A DNA stretch of 42,767 bases from Janthinobacterium sp. ROICE36 (GTDB lineage: Bacteria; Pseudomonadota; Gammaproteobacteria; Burkholderiales; Burkholderiaceae_D): assembly GCF_002869965.1 (NCBI RefSeq), contig NZ_PEBS01000050.1:1-42767 (forward strand), given 5' to 3'. Each line of letters starts with the position of its first letter. The first letter of the stretch is position 1. Position numbers and translations under genes: made by a program. A model generated the notes under the pieces. The model ran no database searches. It was not told where the DNA came from and saw nothing but the letters and a program-made list of their open reading frames with translations. Shown here in pieces: positions 1 to 7,961 of the stretch.

Positions 1-148
1 AATACAGCGCCTGGAAATCATCGTTCATGTTGGCCAGGATGGCATCGACCAGTACTCGCAATTTGCGCAAGGGATGCGCATCCGGGATGCGTTCCTCCAA
101 CGAGCGGTAACTGTACAGAGAGTGCTGTGTGACGTCGGTCTTGCGCAT
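1..148 (-). CDS. IS5/IS1182-type transposase, N-terminal part, cut by window edge
   Basis: The first 49 codons read MRKTDVTQHSLYSYRSLEER and continue through PLRKLRVLVDAILANM. This is the typical N-terminus (DUF772 region) of IS5-superfamily/IS1182-like transposases, which catalyse DDE-type transposition. The catalytic part lies outside the window, so intactness cannot be judged. The ATG at 148 is the first in-frame start. The gene begins only 86 bases past the apaH stop codon, so an element end should lie between about 149 and 233. A short inverted repeat GCCCGT/ACGGGC (191-196 and 205-210) is in that gap, but I cannot show that it is the IS terminus. A different frame through 18-212 is a shadow. 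Confidence 0.8.
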   Translation of the reverse strand, partial: MRKTDVTQHSLYSYRSLEERIPDAHPLRKLRVLVDAILANMNDDFQALY

Positions 149-233
149 GATGGCGGTGGGAAAGTGGGGCTGATGAAACAACGTTTACCGGCCCGTGATG
201 GTTGACGGGCACGGCGATTAATTCAACACCCTG

Positions 234-1073
234 TTAGCGCTTGCCACTGTGCTGCTGGAATGCGGGACAGTCGACTTGCAGCAGCGAGCGGTCTTGCAGG
301 CACACGGCGGACAGCTTCCCCCCCCAGACGCAGCCACTATCGAGGCCGATCAGGTGGGGTTGCAACTGCAGTCCCAGCGCCGACCAGTGTCCGAAGACGA
401 TGGTGTCGCCGGCGCTGCGCCGGCCCGGTACGTCGAACCAGGGCAGCAGGCCGGAGCCCGGCGGCGCGCTGCCGCTCTCCTTCATCTTGAAGTCCATCAC
501 GCCGCCCGGCGTGCAAAAGCGCAGCCGCGTCATGGCGTTGACGATGCAGCGCAGCCGGTCGGCGCCCTGCAGGTCGTCGTGCCAGGCGGCCGGCTCGTTG
601 CCGTACATGTTGCGCAGGAACGCTACCCAGGCGTCGCTGCGTAGCATGGTGGACACTTCCTCGCCCAGGGACAGGGCCTGTGCCGCGCTCCATTGCGGCA
701 GCAAGCCCGCATGCACGAGCACATGGCCCTGCTGCTGCAAGGCGAGCGGACGGTGGCGCAGCCAGGTGATCAACTCATCGCGATCAGGCGCGTCGAGGAT
801 CTCGGTCAGCGTATCGGACGCATGCTCCGGGCGGATGCCGTTGGCCACAGCCAGCAAGTGCAAGTCATGGTTGCCCAGGACGCTGTCGGCCAGTCCCTGC
901 TGCGCCAGCGCATGCACATGGCGCAGGGTGGCCAGCGATGCCGGGCCACGATTGATCAGGTCGCCCGCGAACAGGAGCCGGTACGGGCCTTCTGCCGCCG
1001 TCTGGATCCGTTCGATCAGTTCGACGGTTTGTGCATGGCAGCCTTGCAGATCGCCGATAAAGTAAGTTTTCAT
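234..1073 (-). CDS. apaH: Symmetrical bis(5'-nucleosyl)-tetraphosphatase ApaH
   Basis: ApaH hydrolyses Ap4A to two ADP in the cytoplasm and affects stress signalling and decapping of Np4-capped RNA. The 279-residue length is normal. The metallophosphoesterase motifs are in order: GDLQGC (7-12), GDLINRGP (37-44) and GNHD (67-70), with further histidines downstream (VLVHAGLLPQW). The start MKTYFIGDLQG fits the family, where the first motif lies within ten residues of the N-terminus. It is transcribed alone, divergently from the H-NS-like gene, and its stop codon lies close to a transposase. No clear Shine-Dalgarno sequence precedes the ATG. A long reading frame on the opposite strand (241-1065) is a shadow. 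Confidence 0.95.
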   Translation of the reverse strand: MKTYFIGDLQGCHAQTVELIERIQTAAEGPYRLLFAGDLINRGPASLATLRHVHALAQQGLADSVLGNHDLHLLAVANGIRPEHASDTLTEILDAPDRDELITWLRHRPLALQQQGHVLVHAGLLPQWSAAQALSLGEEVSTMLRSDAWVAFLRNMYGNEPAAWHDDLQGADRLRCIVNAMTRLRFCTPGGVMDFKMKESGSAPPGSGLLPWFDVPGRRSAGDTIVFGHWSALGLQLQPHLIGLDSGCVWGGKLSAVCLQDRSLLQVDCPAFQQHSGKR

Positions 1074-1526
1074 AGGTGCCGAGGTGAAGTGAACTACGCG
1101 CTTGCATTATAAGCGTGGCTGCCCTTAATCGTCGGGTGCATTCCCGGCTGGTGCCTGATTGTGCGAATGGCCGGCTGGAAGGAAAAAACCGGGCGCGGCT
1201 TATTCTGTGTCGACATTTATTTTTTTCCAAATGTCCCGCTGTCTTATATCGATAATCATTTTCTGCTGCGCCGCTGGCATGGGCGGCTACACCAGGCAGT
1301 CTTTGCGAGCAAGATGCTCACCCATGCCGGAAGGCCAATCATCCATGTTTATTTATTTTCCACGCGCGGCTACGACATATTCTTCATTGAATCTTAATAT
1401 TGAACAGGTAAATAAATTCAGGTCCGTGATTCCAGCGACGAGGGATTATGCACGGTGCGCAAATATTTATGCAATGTAGTATATTCCACGTGATTATATT
1501 AATTAACAATGCAAAGGATATACGGG
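1074..1526. other. Divergent intergenic region between apaH and the H-NS-like gene
   Basis: I see no credible gene here. The second half becomes strongly AT-rich (about 1340-1510), with runs such as TATTTATTTTCC and TGATTATATTAATTAAC just before the H-NS-like gene. This is what a promoter with an H-NS-type autoregulatory site would look like. Promoters for both flanking genes must lie here, but I cannot assign -35/-10 boxes with confidence. GATAATCATTTTC near 1251 resembles half of a Fur box, but nothing nearby is an iron gene. Confidence 0.5.
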
Positions 1527-1835
1527 ATGGATCTGTCAACGATGAAGATGCTGGAATTGCGCAAGCTGGAAGATAATGTGAAGCTGGAATTGAACAGCCG
1601 CGAGCGTGAAGACTTGAACAAGGCGCGCGAACAAATCATGGCCATCGCGCAGCAAGCGGGCATTCCGCTGAAACAGCTGATACTCGACGGCTTGCATCCG
1701 CGCACGGGCAAAGTTGCGGTACGTTACCGCCATCCTGACAATGCCACTCTACAATGGACAGGCCGTGGCCGCCAGCCGCTGTGGGTCAAACAATGGGTGG
1801 AATCGGGCAAGTCCATCGATCTGCTGCGCGTATAA
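1527..1835 (+). CDS. H-NS family nucleoid-associated protein
   Basis: A 102-residue H-NS/BpH3-type DNA-binding protein that would bind AT-rich DNA and silence or organise it. The N-terminal half is a charged coiled-coil-like oligomerisation region (LELRKLEDNVKLELNSRERE). The C-terminal half carries the DNA-binding motif of beta-proteobacterial H-NS proteins, YRHPDNATLQWTGRGRQP, followed by WVKQWVESGKSID. I chose ATG 1527 because AAGGA (1514-1518) lies 8 bases upstream. The in-frame ATG at 1509 has no ribosome binding site and would add six residues. It is a single-gene unit. Some relatives lack the degenerate last stretch, so length varies in the family. Confidence 0.9.
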   Translation: MDLSTMKMLELRKLEDNVKLELNSREREDLNKAREQIMAIAQQAGIPLKQLILDGLHPRTGKVAVRYRHPDNATLQWTGRGRQPLWVKQWVESGKSIDLLRV

Positions 1836-1928
1836 TTCGGTATACTCTTGGCGCAGTGGCAAGCTGCCAGCCGCGCGCTGCACCTTGCCAGGCTCCCTAT
1901 TGATACCCTTACTTATAGCGCCCATACC

Positions 1929-3311
1929 ATGCTTCCATTGTCCAGAACGATCTTCAAAGCCTACGATATTCGCGGCATCATCGCTAAAACCCTCGATGCC
2001 AGCGTGGCCTATAAGATCGGTCAGGCATTTGGCCAGGCAGCCCTGGCCAAGGGTGATCAGCGGGTCGTGATCGGCCGCGATGGCCGCCTCTCGGGGCCTG
2101 AACTGACGGCGGCGCTGGCGCAGGGCTTGCAGGCCGCAGGCGTCGACGTGATCGACCTGGGCGTGGTTGCCACTCCGATGGTTTATTTCGGCACGAATGT
2201 GCTCGACACGCGCTCCGGCATCATGGTCACGGGCAGCCACAATCCACCCGATTACAACGGTTTCAAGATGGTGCTGGCGGGCGAAGCGATCCATGGTGTA
2301 GCGATCCAGGCTCTGTACCACAGCATCGTCGCCCACGACGGCAGCGCCAGCGCTAAGCCGGGAGCATATGCCACGCACGATATTCGTGCCGCCTACCTGG
2401 AGCGCATCCTGGGCGACGTCAAGCTGGCGCGCCCGATCAAGATTGCCGTCGACTGCGGCAATGGCGTGGCCGGCGCATTTGCCGGCGACCTGTTCCGCGG
2501 CATGGGCTGCGAGGTCATCGAATTGTTCTGCGACGTCGATGGCAATTTCCCTAACCACCATCCGGACCCGGCGCATCCGGAAAACCTGCAAGACCTGATC
2601 CGCTGCCTGGCCGAGACGGATGCGGAAATCGGCATCGCCTTCGACGGTGACGGCGACCGCCTGGGCGTGGTCACCAAGGATGGCCAGATCATCTACCCTG
2701 ACCGCCAGATGATGTTGTTTGCTGCCGACGTGCTGACCCGCCATCCGGGCGCGCAGATTTTGTATGACGTCAAATGCACGCGCCACCTGGCACCGTGGAT
2801 CAGCAAGCATGGCGGCGTGCCGCTGATGTACAAGACGGGCCACTCGCTGGTGAAAGCCAAGCTGCGTGAAACGGGTGCGCCGCTGGGCGGCGAAATGAGC
2901 GGCCATATCTTCTTCAAGGACCGCTGGTACGGTTTCGACGACGGCCTGTATTCGGCCGCGCGCCTGCTGGAAATCCTCACCCGCGAAGCCGATCCTTCGG
3001 CCCTGTTGAACTCTCTGCCGCAGTCCGACAGCACGCCGGAACTGCATCTGGAACTGAAGGAAGGCGAGAATGTCGCGTTGATGGACATGCTGCGCCGCGA
3101 TGCCGTCTTCCCCGGCAATGAACAGATCATCACCATCGACGGCTTGCGCGTGGAATACGCGGACGGCTTTGGCCTGGCCCGCTCGTCGAACACCACGCCG
3201 GTGATCGTCATGCGCTTCGAAGCGGAAACGCCGCAAGCCCTGGCGCGCATCCAGGGACAGTTCAAGAGCGTGATATTGGCCGCCAAGCCTGACGCCGTTC
3301 TGCCCTTCTGA
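1929..3311 (+). CDS. Phosphomannomutase/phosphoglucomutase
   Basis: An alpha-D-phosphohexomutase of the AlgC/ManB type that interconverts hexose 6- and 1-phosphates for sugar-nucleotide, LPS and exopolysaccharide synthesis. The 460-residue protein has the phosphoserine loop TGSHNPPDYNG (Ser103), the metal-binding loop DGDGDR (Asp239, 241, 243) and the sugar-binding loop GEMSGH (321-326). The start MLPLSRTIFKAYDIRG matches family N-termini. The frame remains open upstream to a TTG at 1848, but those residues look unlike the family. The stop is 4 bases before waaC, so it probably belongs to one LPS transcript with waaC and waaA. Confidence 0.93.
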   Translation: MLPLSRTIFKAYDIRGIIAKTLDASVAYKIGQAFGQAALAKGDQRVVIGRDGRLSGPELTAALAQGLQAAGVDVIDLGVVATPMVYFGTNVLDTRSGIMVTGSHNPPDYNGFKMVLAGEAIHGVAIQALYHSIVAHDGSASAKPGAYATHDIRAAYLERILGDVKLARPIKIAVDCGNGVAGAFAGDLFRGMGCEVIELFCDVDGNFPNHHPDPAHPENLQDLIRCLAETDAEIGIAFDGDGDRLGVVTKDGQIIYPDRQMMLFAADVLTRHPGAQILYDVKCTRHLAPWISKHGGVPLMYKTGHSLVKAKLRETGAPLGGEMSGHIFFKDRWYGFDDGLYSAARLLEILTREADPSALLNSLPQSDSTPELHLELKEGENVALMDMLRRDAVFPGNEQIITIDGLRVEYADGFGLARSSNTTPVIVMRFEAETPQALARIQGQFKSVILAAKPDAVLPF

Positions 3312-3315
3312 CAGC

Positions 3316-4338
3316 ATGGCCGGTCAATCTGGCGCACAGGCGCCCTTGAAAATCCTGCTGGTGCGGGTATCTTCGCTGGGCGACGTGCTGCATAACCTGC
3401 CGATGGTGGCAGACATCGCCCGCTATTATCCGGATGCGACCATCGACTGGGTGGTCGAGGAAGGCTACACCAGCCTGGTGCGCCTGAACCCCCGTGTGAA
3501 TACCATCTTCCCGTTTGCACTGCGGCGCTGGCGCAAAAGCCTGGGCAAGAAGGAGACGCGCGCGGAAATCGCCGCCTTCTTCCGCAGCCTGCGCCAGACG
3601 CGCTACGATTATGTGTTCGATACCCAAGGCTTGCTCAAGACGGGCATCATCATGGGCGCAGCGCGCCTGGCGCCTGGCGGACAGAAGGTCGGCCTGGCGA
3701 ACGGCAGCGAAGGTTCCGGCTACGAGGGCATTTCGCGCCTGTTTCATACCAAAAGCATTCCGCTCGACCCGCGTACGCATGCGGTAGCGCGTGGCCGCCT
3801 GGTGGCCGCCGCCGCACTCGGCTACACGGTCGATACGCCGGCCGATTTCGGCTTGCCGTCAGTGTCAGGCAGCGAGCCGCGCCCGGACTGGATGGGCGCT
3901 GCGCCGTTTTGCGTGTATTTCCACGGCACCGCGCGCGACGCCAAGAAATGGGCGCCGCAGAACTGGATCGCCCTCGGACACGCGCTCGCGCCCATGCCGA
4001 TTTTGCTGCCCTGGGGTTCGTCCAAGGAAAAGGCGGAAGCCGAACAATTGGCGGCCAGCCTGCCGAACGCGCGCGTGCTGCCGAAACTGTCGATGGGCGA
4101 CGCCACCTTGCTGGCACGCCATGCGGCGCTGGTGATCGGCGTCGATACGGGCCTGACGCATATCGCCGCCGCCTTCCTGCGTCCGACGGTGGAAATCTAT
4201 GCCGATTCGCCGCTGTGGAAAACGGAAGGAAACTGGTCGCCGAACATCATCAACCTGGGCGACAAAGGCGCGCCGCCCGGCGTGCCGGAAGTGCTGGCCG
4301 CGGCGCAGCGCCTGCTGGCCGAGCATCCTCCCGCCTGA
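3316..4338 (+). CDS. waaC: Lipopolysaccharide heptosyltransferase I
   Basis: WaaC adds the first L-glycero-D-manno-heptose to Kdo2-lipid A at the inner face of the cytoplasmic membrane. The 340-residue protein is a GT9 (GT-B fold) glycosyltransferase. Recognisable parts are KILLVRVSSLGDVLHNLP near the N-terminus, the acceptor-side segment DATIDWVVEEGY, and the nucleotide-sugar part with VYFHGTARDAKKW and GVDTGLTHIAAAF. Most relatives begin at the lysine of KILLVRV, so the first ten or so residues from ATG 3316 may be extra; a TTG just before that lysine is an alternative start. It sits between the phosphohexomutase and waaA, and gmhB, which makes its donor sugar, is nearby on the other strand. 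Confidence 0.93.
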   Translation: MAGQSGAQAPLKILLVRVSSLGDVLHNLPMVADIARYYPDATIDWVVEEGYTSLVRLNPRVNTIFPFALRRWRKSLGKKETRAEIAAFFRSLRQTRYDYVFDTQGLLKTGIIMGAARLAPGGQKVGLANGSEGSGYEGISRLFHTKSIPLDPRTHAVARGRLVAAAALGYTVDTPADFGLPSVSGSEPRPDWMGAAPFCVYFHGTARDAKKWAPQNWIALGHALAPMPILLPWGSSKEKAEAEQLAASLPNARVLPKLSMGDATLLARHAALVIGVDTGLTHIAAAFLRPTVEIYADSPLWKTEGNWSPNIINLGDKGAPPGVPEVLAAAQRLLAEHPPA

Positions 4339-4356
4339 CGTCAACGTTAAACAATC

Positions 4357-5634
4357 ATGCGACTTCTTTATACACTTGCCTGGTGGCTGGCCTTGCCCCT
4401 GGTGCTGGCGCGGCTGTGGCTGCGCGGACGCCGGGAGCCCGGCTACCGCCAGCACTGGGGCGAGCGCCTGGGCTGCTACGGCCGCCAGGCAAAACCACTG
4501 ATTCCCACGCTCTGGCTGCATGCCGTGTCCGTCGGCGAGACGCGCGCGGCCGAGCCGCTGATCGATGCGCTGCTGGCCGCATGGCCCGCATGCCGCATCG
4601 TCCTCACGCACATGACGCCGACGGGACGTGCGACCGGTAAAACCCTGTTCGCCAAGCACGGTGCGCGCCTGGTACAAAGCTACCTGCCATACGACACGGG
4701 CGCCATGCCGGCCAGTTTCATCCGCCATTTCGCGCCGCGCATCTGCATCCTGATGGAGACGGAAGTGTGGCCGAATTTGATCTACCAATGCAATCGCCAC
4801 GGCGTGCCCGTGGTGCTGGCCAATGCGCGATTGTCGCAGCGTTCGCTGGGCAAGGCGCAGCGGCTGGGCAAGCTCATTACCGATGCGGCGCGCGGCATCA
4901 CTCTGGTGGCGGCGCAGACGCAGGACGACGCCGATCGCGTGCGCCAGCTGGGCGTGCAGGACGTGGTCGTCACGGGCAGCATCAAGTTCGACGTCGTCGT
5001 GCCCGAGGCGGCCCTGGCGACGGGCGCCTGGCTGCTCGGTGCGATAGGTGCACGCGCCGTGCTGCTGTGCGCCAGCACGCGTGAAGGCGAAGAGCCATTG
5101 ATTCTTGATGCCTTTGCCCGCGCCAGCCTGCCCGCCAACGTGCTGCTGCTGATCGTGCCGCGCCATCCGCAGCGCTTCGATGAGGTGGAAAAACTGGTGC
5201 TGGCGCACGGCCTGGCCGTGCAGCGCAGGTCCGCCCTGGCGCAGGATGATTTTGTGGCGGCGGACACGCAGGTGCTGCTGGGTGACTCGATGGGCGAGAT
5301 GTTTGCGTATTACGCGGCCTGCGATTGCGCTTTTGTGGGCGGCAGCCTGCTGCCGCTGGGCGGGCAAAACCTGATCGAGCCGGCGGCCCTAGGCAAACCT
5401 GTGCTGATCGGCCCCCACACCTTCAATTTTGCGCTGGTGACCGAGCAAGCGATTGCCGCTGGCGGCGCCGCCCGGGTGGCCGATACCGACGCGTTGATGG
5501 CGCAGGCGTCAGTCTTGCTGCAAAACCCCGCGCAGCTGGCGTCGATGGGACAAAAGGCGCTGGCCTTCGCGGCGCAGCATCGGGGCGCCACGCCGCGCAC
5601 GATTGCGGCCATCAAGACCCTGCTGCCCGTTTAA
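4357..5634 (+). CDS. waaA: 3-deoxy-D-manno-octulosonic acid transferase (Kdo transferase)
   Basis: WaaA transfers Kdo from CMP-Kdo to lipid IVA, the step before heptose addition by WaaC. The 425-residue length is typical. An N-terminal hydrophobic anchor (LLYTLAWWLALPLVLARLW) is followed by LWLHAVSVGETRAAEP, which holds the catalytic Glu61, and METEVWPNLI. The C-terminal CMP-Kdo domain has LGDSMGEM and FVGGSLLPLGGQNLIEPA. It starts 18 bases after waaC. Its TAA stop overlaps the stop of the convergent ygjP-like gene by four bases (5631-5634), so no terminator separates the two. Confidence 0.95.
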   Translation: MRLLYTLAWWLALPLVLARLWLRGRREPGYRQHWGERLGCYGRQAKPLIPTLWLHAVSVGETRAAEPLIDALLAAWPACRIVLTHMTPTGRATGKTLFAKHGARLVQSYLPYDTGAMPASFIRHFAPRICILMETEVWPNLIYQCNRHGVPVVLANARLSQRSLGKAQRLGKLITDAARGITLVAAQTQDDADRVRQLGVQDVVVTGSIKFDVVVPEAALATGAWLLGAIGARAVLLCASTREGEEPLILDAFARASLPANVLLLIVPRHPQRFDEVEKLVLAHGLAVQRRSALAQDDFVAADTQVLLGDSMGEMFAYYAACDCAFVGGSLLPLGGQNLIEPAALGKPVLIGPHTFNFALVTEQAIAAGGAARVADTDALMAQASVLLQNPAQLASMGQKALAFAAQHRGATPRTIAAIKTLLPV

Positions 5635-6572
5635 TTGAACAAAACGGGGAGTTCCTGCGAGCGTTTTCTCAGCGCCTGCTTGGCGCCATCGTAATCGGGA
5701 TAGATCGATTCCACGGTGGCCCAGAAGCGGGCGCTGTGGTTCATTTCCAGCAAGTGCGACAGTTCGTGCGCCACCACGTAGTCGATCAGCGGCAGGGCGA
5801 AGTGGATCAGGCGCCAGTTCAGGCGGATCTTGCGCTCGATGGTGCAGCTGCCCCAGCGCGTGCCGGCCGAGGATAGCGATAATGCATCGTAGCGCACGCC
5901 CAGCTTGTCCGCATACAGGTCCAGGCGCGCTTCGAACAGCTGGCGCGCTTCATGCTGGAACCAGCCCTTCACTTTTTCCTTCAACTGCTGTTCGCTGCCC
6001 GTGGGCGTGACCCATACGTGCAATTCATTCGTCTCGCGCTGGAAGCTGGCGCGGTGGCGCGGTGCCTGATGCAATCGCAAGGTGATTTCGCCACCGAGGT
6101 AGGGCAGCACGGCACCATCGACCCATGCCACGGGCGGGCGCTGCTGGCGCTGCACCTTGCGCTCTCCCCGTTCCAGCAGCTTCGAGACGATCCAGCCTTG
6201 CTTGGCGCGGATAGCATTGTCGATTTCGGCCAGGGTGACGCGCTTGGGTGCGGTCACGCGCAAGCCGTTATCGTCGATCATGAAGCCGATGGAACGGCGC
6301 GTTGAGCGGCGCAGGGCGAATTCGACCAGGTGGCTGCCCAGCTGCAACTGACGCAGTGGTGGGCCATCGGCAGGGCGTGGCGGGGAAGGCAGGGGAGGGG
6401 ATGAAGGAAGAGCGACGGGTGGCACGGGCGCTACCGGCCACGCTGGAACGTGAAGCGGCGGCGCCACGGGCGGCGCTGGCGGTGCCGTGGGGCGCACCGC
6501 CGGGGGCGTGCTGGTCGAGACGTCGTGCGCGAACAGGTCCAGTTGCTGGTCGCCGACCTTGATGGTCTTCAT
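5631..6572 (-). CDS. YgjP-like M48-type metal-dependent hydrolase (DUF45)
   Basis: A 313-residue protein with a C-terminal DUF45/YgjP domain. The zinc-protease signature is VVAHELSHLLEMNHS (HExxH plus a third histidine), then FWATVESIYPDYDGAK. The preceding segment SSAGTRWGSCTIERKIRLNWRL is also diagnostic. The N-terminal 80 residues are an unusual low-complexity linker made mostly of Pro, Ala and Val. The start MKTIKVGDQQLDLF at 6572 is chosen because a longer frame would run into plsC. It is the last gene of the corC-lnt-glyQS-gmhB-plsC operon. The biological substrate of this family is not known to me. Confidence 0.85.
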   Translation of the reverse strand: MKTIKVGDQQLDLFAHDVSTSTPPAVRPTAPPAPPVAPPLHVPAWPVAPVPPVALPSSPPLPSPPRPADGPPLRQLQLGSHLVEFALRRSTRRSIGFMIDDNGLRVTAPKRVTLAEIDNAIRAKQGWIVSKLLERGERKVQRQQRPPVAWVDGAVLPYLGGEITLRLHQAPRHRASFQRETNELHVWVTPTGSEQQLKEKVKGWFQHEARQLFEARLDLYADKLGVRYDALSLSSAGTRWGSCTIERKIRLNWRLIHFALPLIDYVVAHELSHLLEMNHSARFWATVESIYPDYDGAKQALRKRSQELPVLFN

Positions 6573-6616
6573 CTGCTGGCGCAGGGTCGGCTCCTGGATG
6601 ACCGCGCTGATGCCGT

Positions 6617-7357
6617 CTAGCCAGCGTTGTAGGCGTGAGGCGAAATGACGCGCATTTCTGATTCTATCCAATTTTCCACCTGTTGCATCATGCTGTCCGG
6701 GGTTTGCCCTTCCGGCGAAATCGGTTTGCCTATCGAGACGGTGATCAGTCCCGGGCGTTTGAGGAATGATTGCTTGGGCCAGCACTCGCCTGAATTATGC
6801 GCAATCGGCACCACCACGGCGCCCGTGGCGATTGCCAGGCGCGTGCCGCCGCTCTTGTACTTGCCCGCCTGGCCCACCGGAATGCGGGTGCCTTCGGGGA
6901 ACATGATAATCCATTGGCCGTCGGCCAGGCGGCGTTTGCCATGCGCGACCACGCTTTTGAACGCATGCTTGCCCTGTTTGCGGTCAATGGGGATCATGCG
7001 CAGCAGCGCCATGGCCCAGCCGAAGAAGGGGATGTACAGGATCTCCTTCTTGAACACATACACCAGCGGACGGGGCAGGCTGGGCAGCAAGAAGATGGTT
7101 TCCCATGCCGACTGGTGCTTTGACAGCACGATGGCCGGCGCATCCGGGAAGTTCTCGGCACCCTTGACTTCATAGCGGATGCCGCAAATGACCTTGGCGC
7201 ACCACAGGATAAACACGTTCCAGCGAGAAGTGACCCAATAGCGCTTGTTGTAGCTCAATGGCGCGGCAAAAAAGCACACGCAGGCCCAGACGATGGTGGC
7301 CACGATCATGATGGTCATGAACAGCAGGGATCGCAGGAACAGGGAAATATTACGCAA
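6617..7357 (-). CDS. plsC: 1-acyl-sn-glycerol-3-phosphate acyltransferase, TTG start
   Basis: Acylates lysophosphatidic acid at the inner membrane to give phosphatidic acid. With a TTG start at 7357 the protein has 246 residues: one or two N-terminal membrane segments (3-32), the acyltransferase block KHQSAWET (His81 to Glu86), and FPEGTR (153-158). The TTG is preferred because GGAG lies 7 bases upstream, in the 16-base gap after gmhB. A longer frame would read back through gmhB. The canonical HX4D box is HX4E here, a variant I believe is common in beta-proteobacterial PlsC. Confidence 0.9.
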   Translation of the reverse strand: MRNISLFLRSLLFMTIMIVATIVWACVCFFAAPLSYNKRYWVTSRWNVFILWCAKVICGIRYEVKGAENFPDAPAIVLSKHQSAWETIFLLPSLPRPLVYVFKKEILYIPFFGWAMALLRMIPIDRKQGKHAFKSVVAHGKRRLADGQWIIMFPEGTRIPVGQAGKYKSGGTRLAIATGAVVVPIAHNSGECWPKQSFLKRPGLITVSIGKPISPEGQTPDSMMQQVENWIESEMRVISPHAYNAG

Positions 7358-7373
7358 TGCGGTTCTCCGAAAA

Positions 7374-7961
7374 TTAGATACTGAATGCCACGGTGGGCGC
7401 TGGCGCCGCTGGCGCCTTGAGCAGGTGGCTGACCACGGCGGCCAGGTCGGGGAAGACTTGGGTGCCAGGCGGCAGGCCACCCGTTTCGCTGGTTTTTTCG
7501 CCCTTGCCCGTCAGGACCAGGTAGGGCACGCAGCCGCTGATGAAACCTGCCTGCAGGTCGCGCAGCGAATCGCCAACGGTGGGCACGCCTTTCAGGCTGG
7601 TGTTGTAGCGCTTCGAGATTTCATGGAACATGCCCGGTTTCGGCTTGCGGCAGTCGCAATTGTCCGCCCCCGCGTGCGGGCAAAAGAAGATGGCGTCGAT
7701 ATCGGCGCCCACTTGCTGCGCCAGAGTGTGCATCTTCTGGTGGATCGCGTTCAGCACCGTCATGTCGAAGTATTCGCGCGCGATCCCCGACTGGTTCGAG
7801 GCGACGATGACGCGATAACCAGCCTGGTTCAGGCGGGCGATCGCTTCGAGCGAACCGGGAATCGGCAGCCATTCGGCCGGCGACTTGATGAAGTCCGGCG
7901 AGTCATGATTAATGACGCCGTCGCGGTCGAGAATAATCAGTTTCAGCGCCGGAGTGCCCAT
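7374..7961 (-). CDS. gmhB: D-glycero-beta-D-manno-heptose-1,7-bisphosphate 7-phosphatase
   Basis: A HAD-superfamily phosphatase that removes the 7-phosphate during ADP-heptose synthesis, so it supplies the donor used by WaaC. The 195-residue protein has the nucleophile motif LDRDGV (Asp12, Asp14), VIVASNQSGIAR, the zinc cluster Cys94-His96-Cys102-Cys104 in CPHAGADNCDC, and RKPKPGMF. The zinc loop separates GmhB from other HAD enzymes such as HisB. Its ATG shares one base with the glyS stop (TAATG), which suggests translational coupling. Confidence 0.94.
   Translation of the reverse strand: MGTPALKLIILDRDGVINHDSPDFIKSPAEWLPIPGSLEAIARLNQAGYRVIVASNQSGIAREYFDMTVLNAIHQKMHTLAQQVGADIDAIFFCPHAGADNCDCRKPKPGMFHEISKRYNTSLKGVPTVGDSLRDLQAGFISGCVPYLVLTGKGEKTSETGGLPPGTQVFPDLAAVVSHLLKAPAAPAPTVAFSI

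Noticed and set aside
191..210. Inverted repeat GCCCGT/ACGGGC after apaH
   Set aside because: Too short, and no T-run on the apaH strand; not enough to call either a terminator or an IS end.
1251..1263. Fur-box-like GATAATCATTTTC
   Set aside because: Only half of the consensus matches and neither neighbouring gene is connected with iron.
1749..3317. 522-codon open frame on the minus strand
   Set aside because: Lies fully antisense to the phosphohexomutase, with a His/Arg/Gln/Ala-rich composition typical of the reverse strand of high-GC genes and no family resemblance.
3865..5367. 500-codon open frame on the minus strand
   Set aside because: Antisense to waaC and waaA; shadow frame with low-complexity composition.
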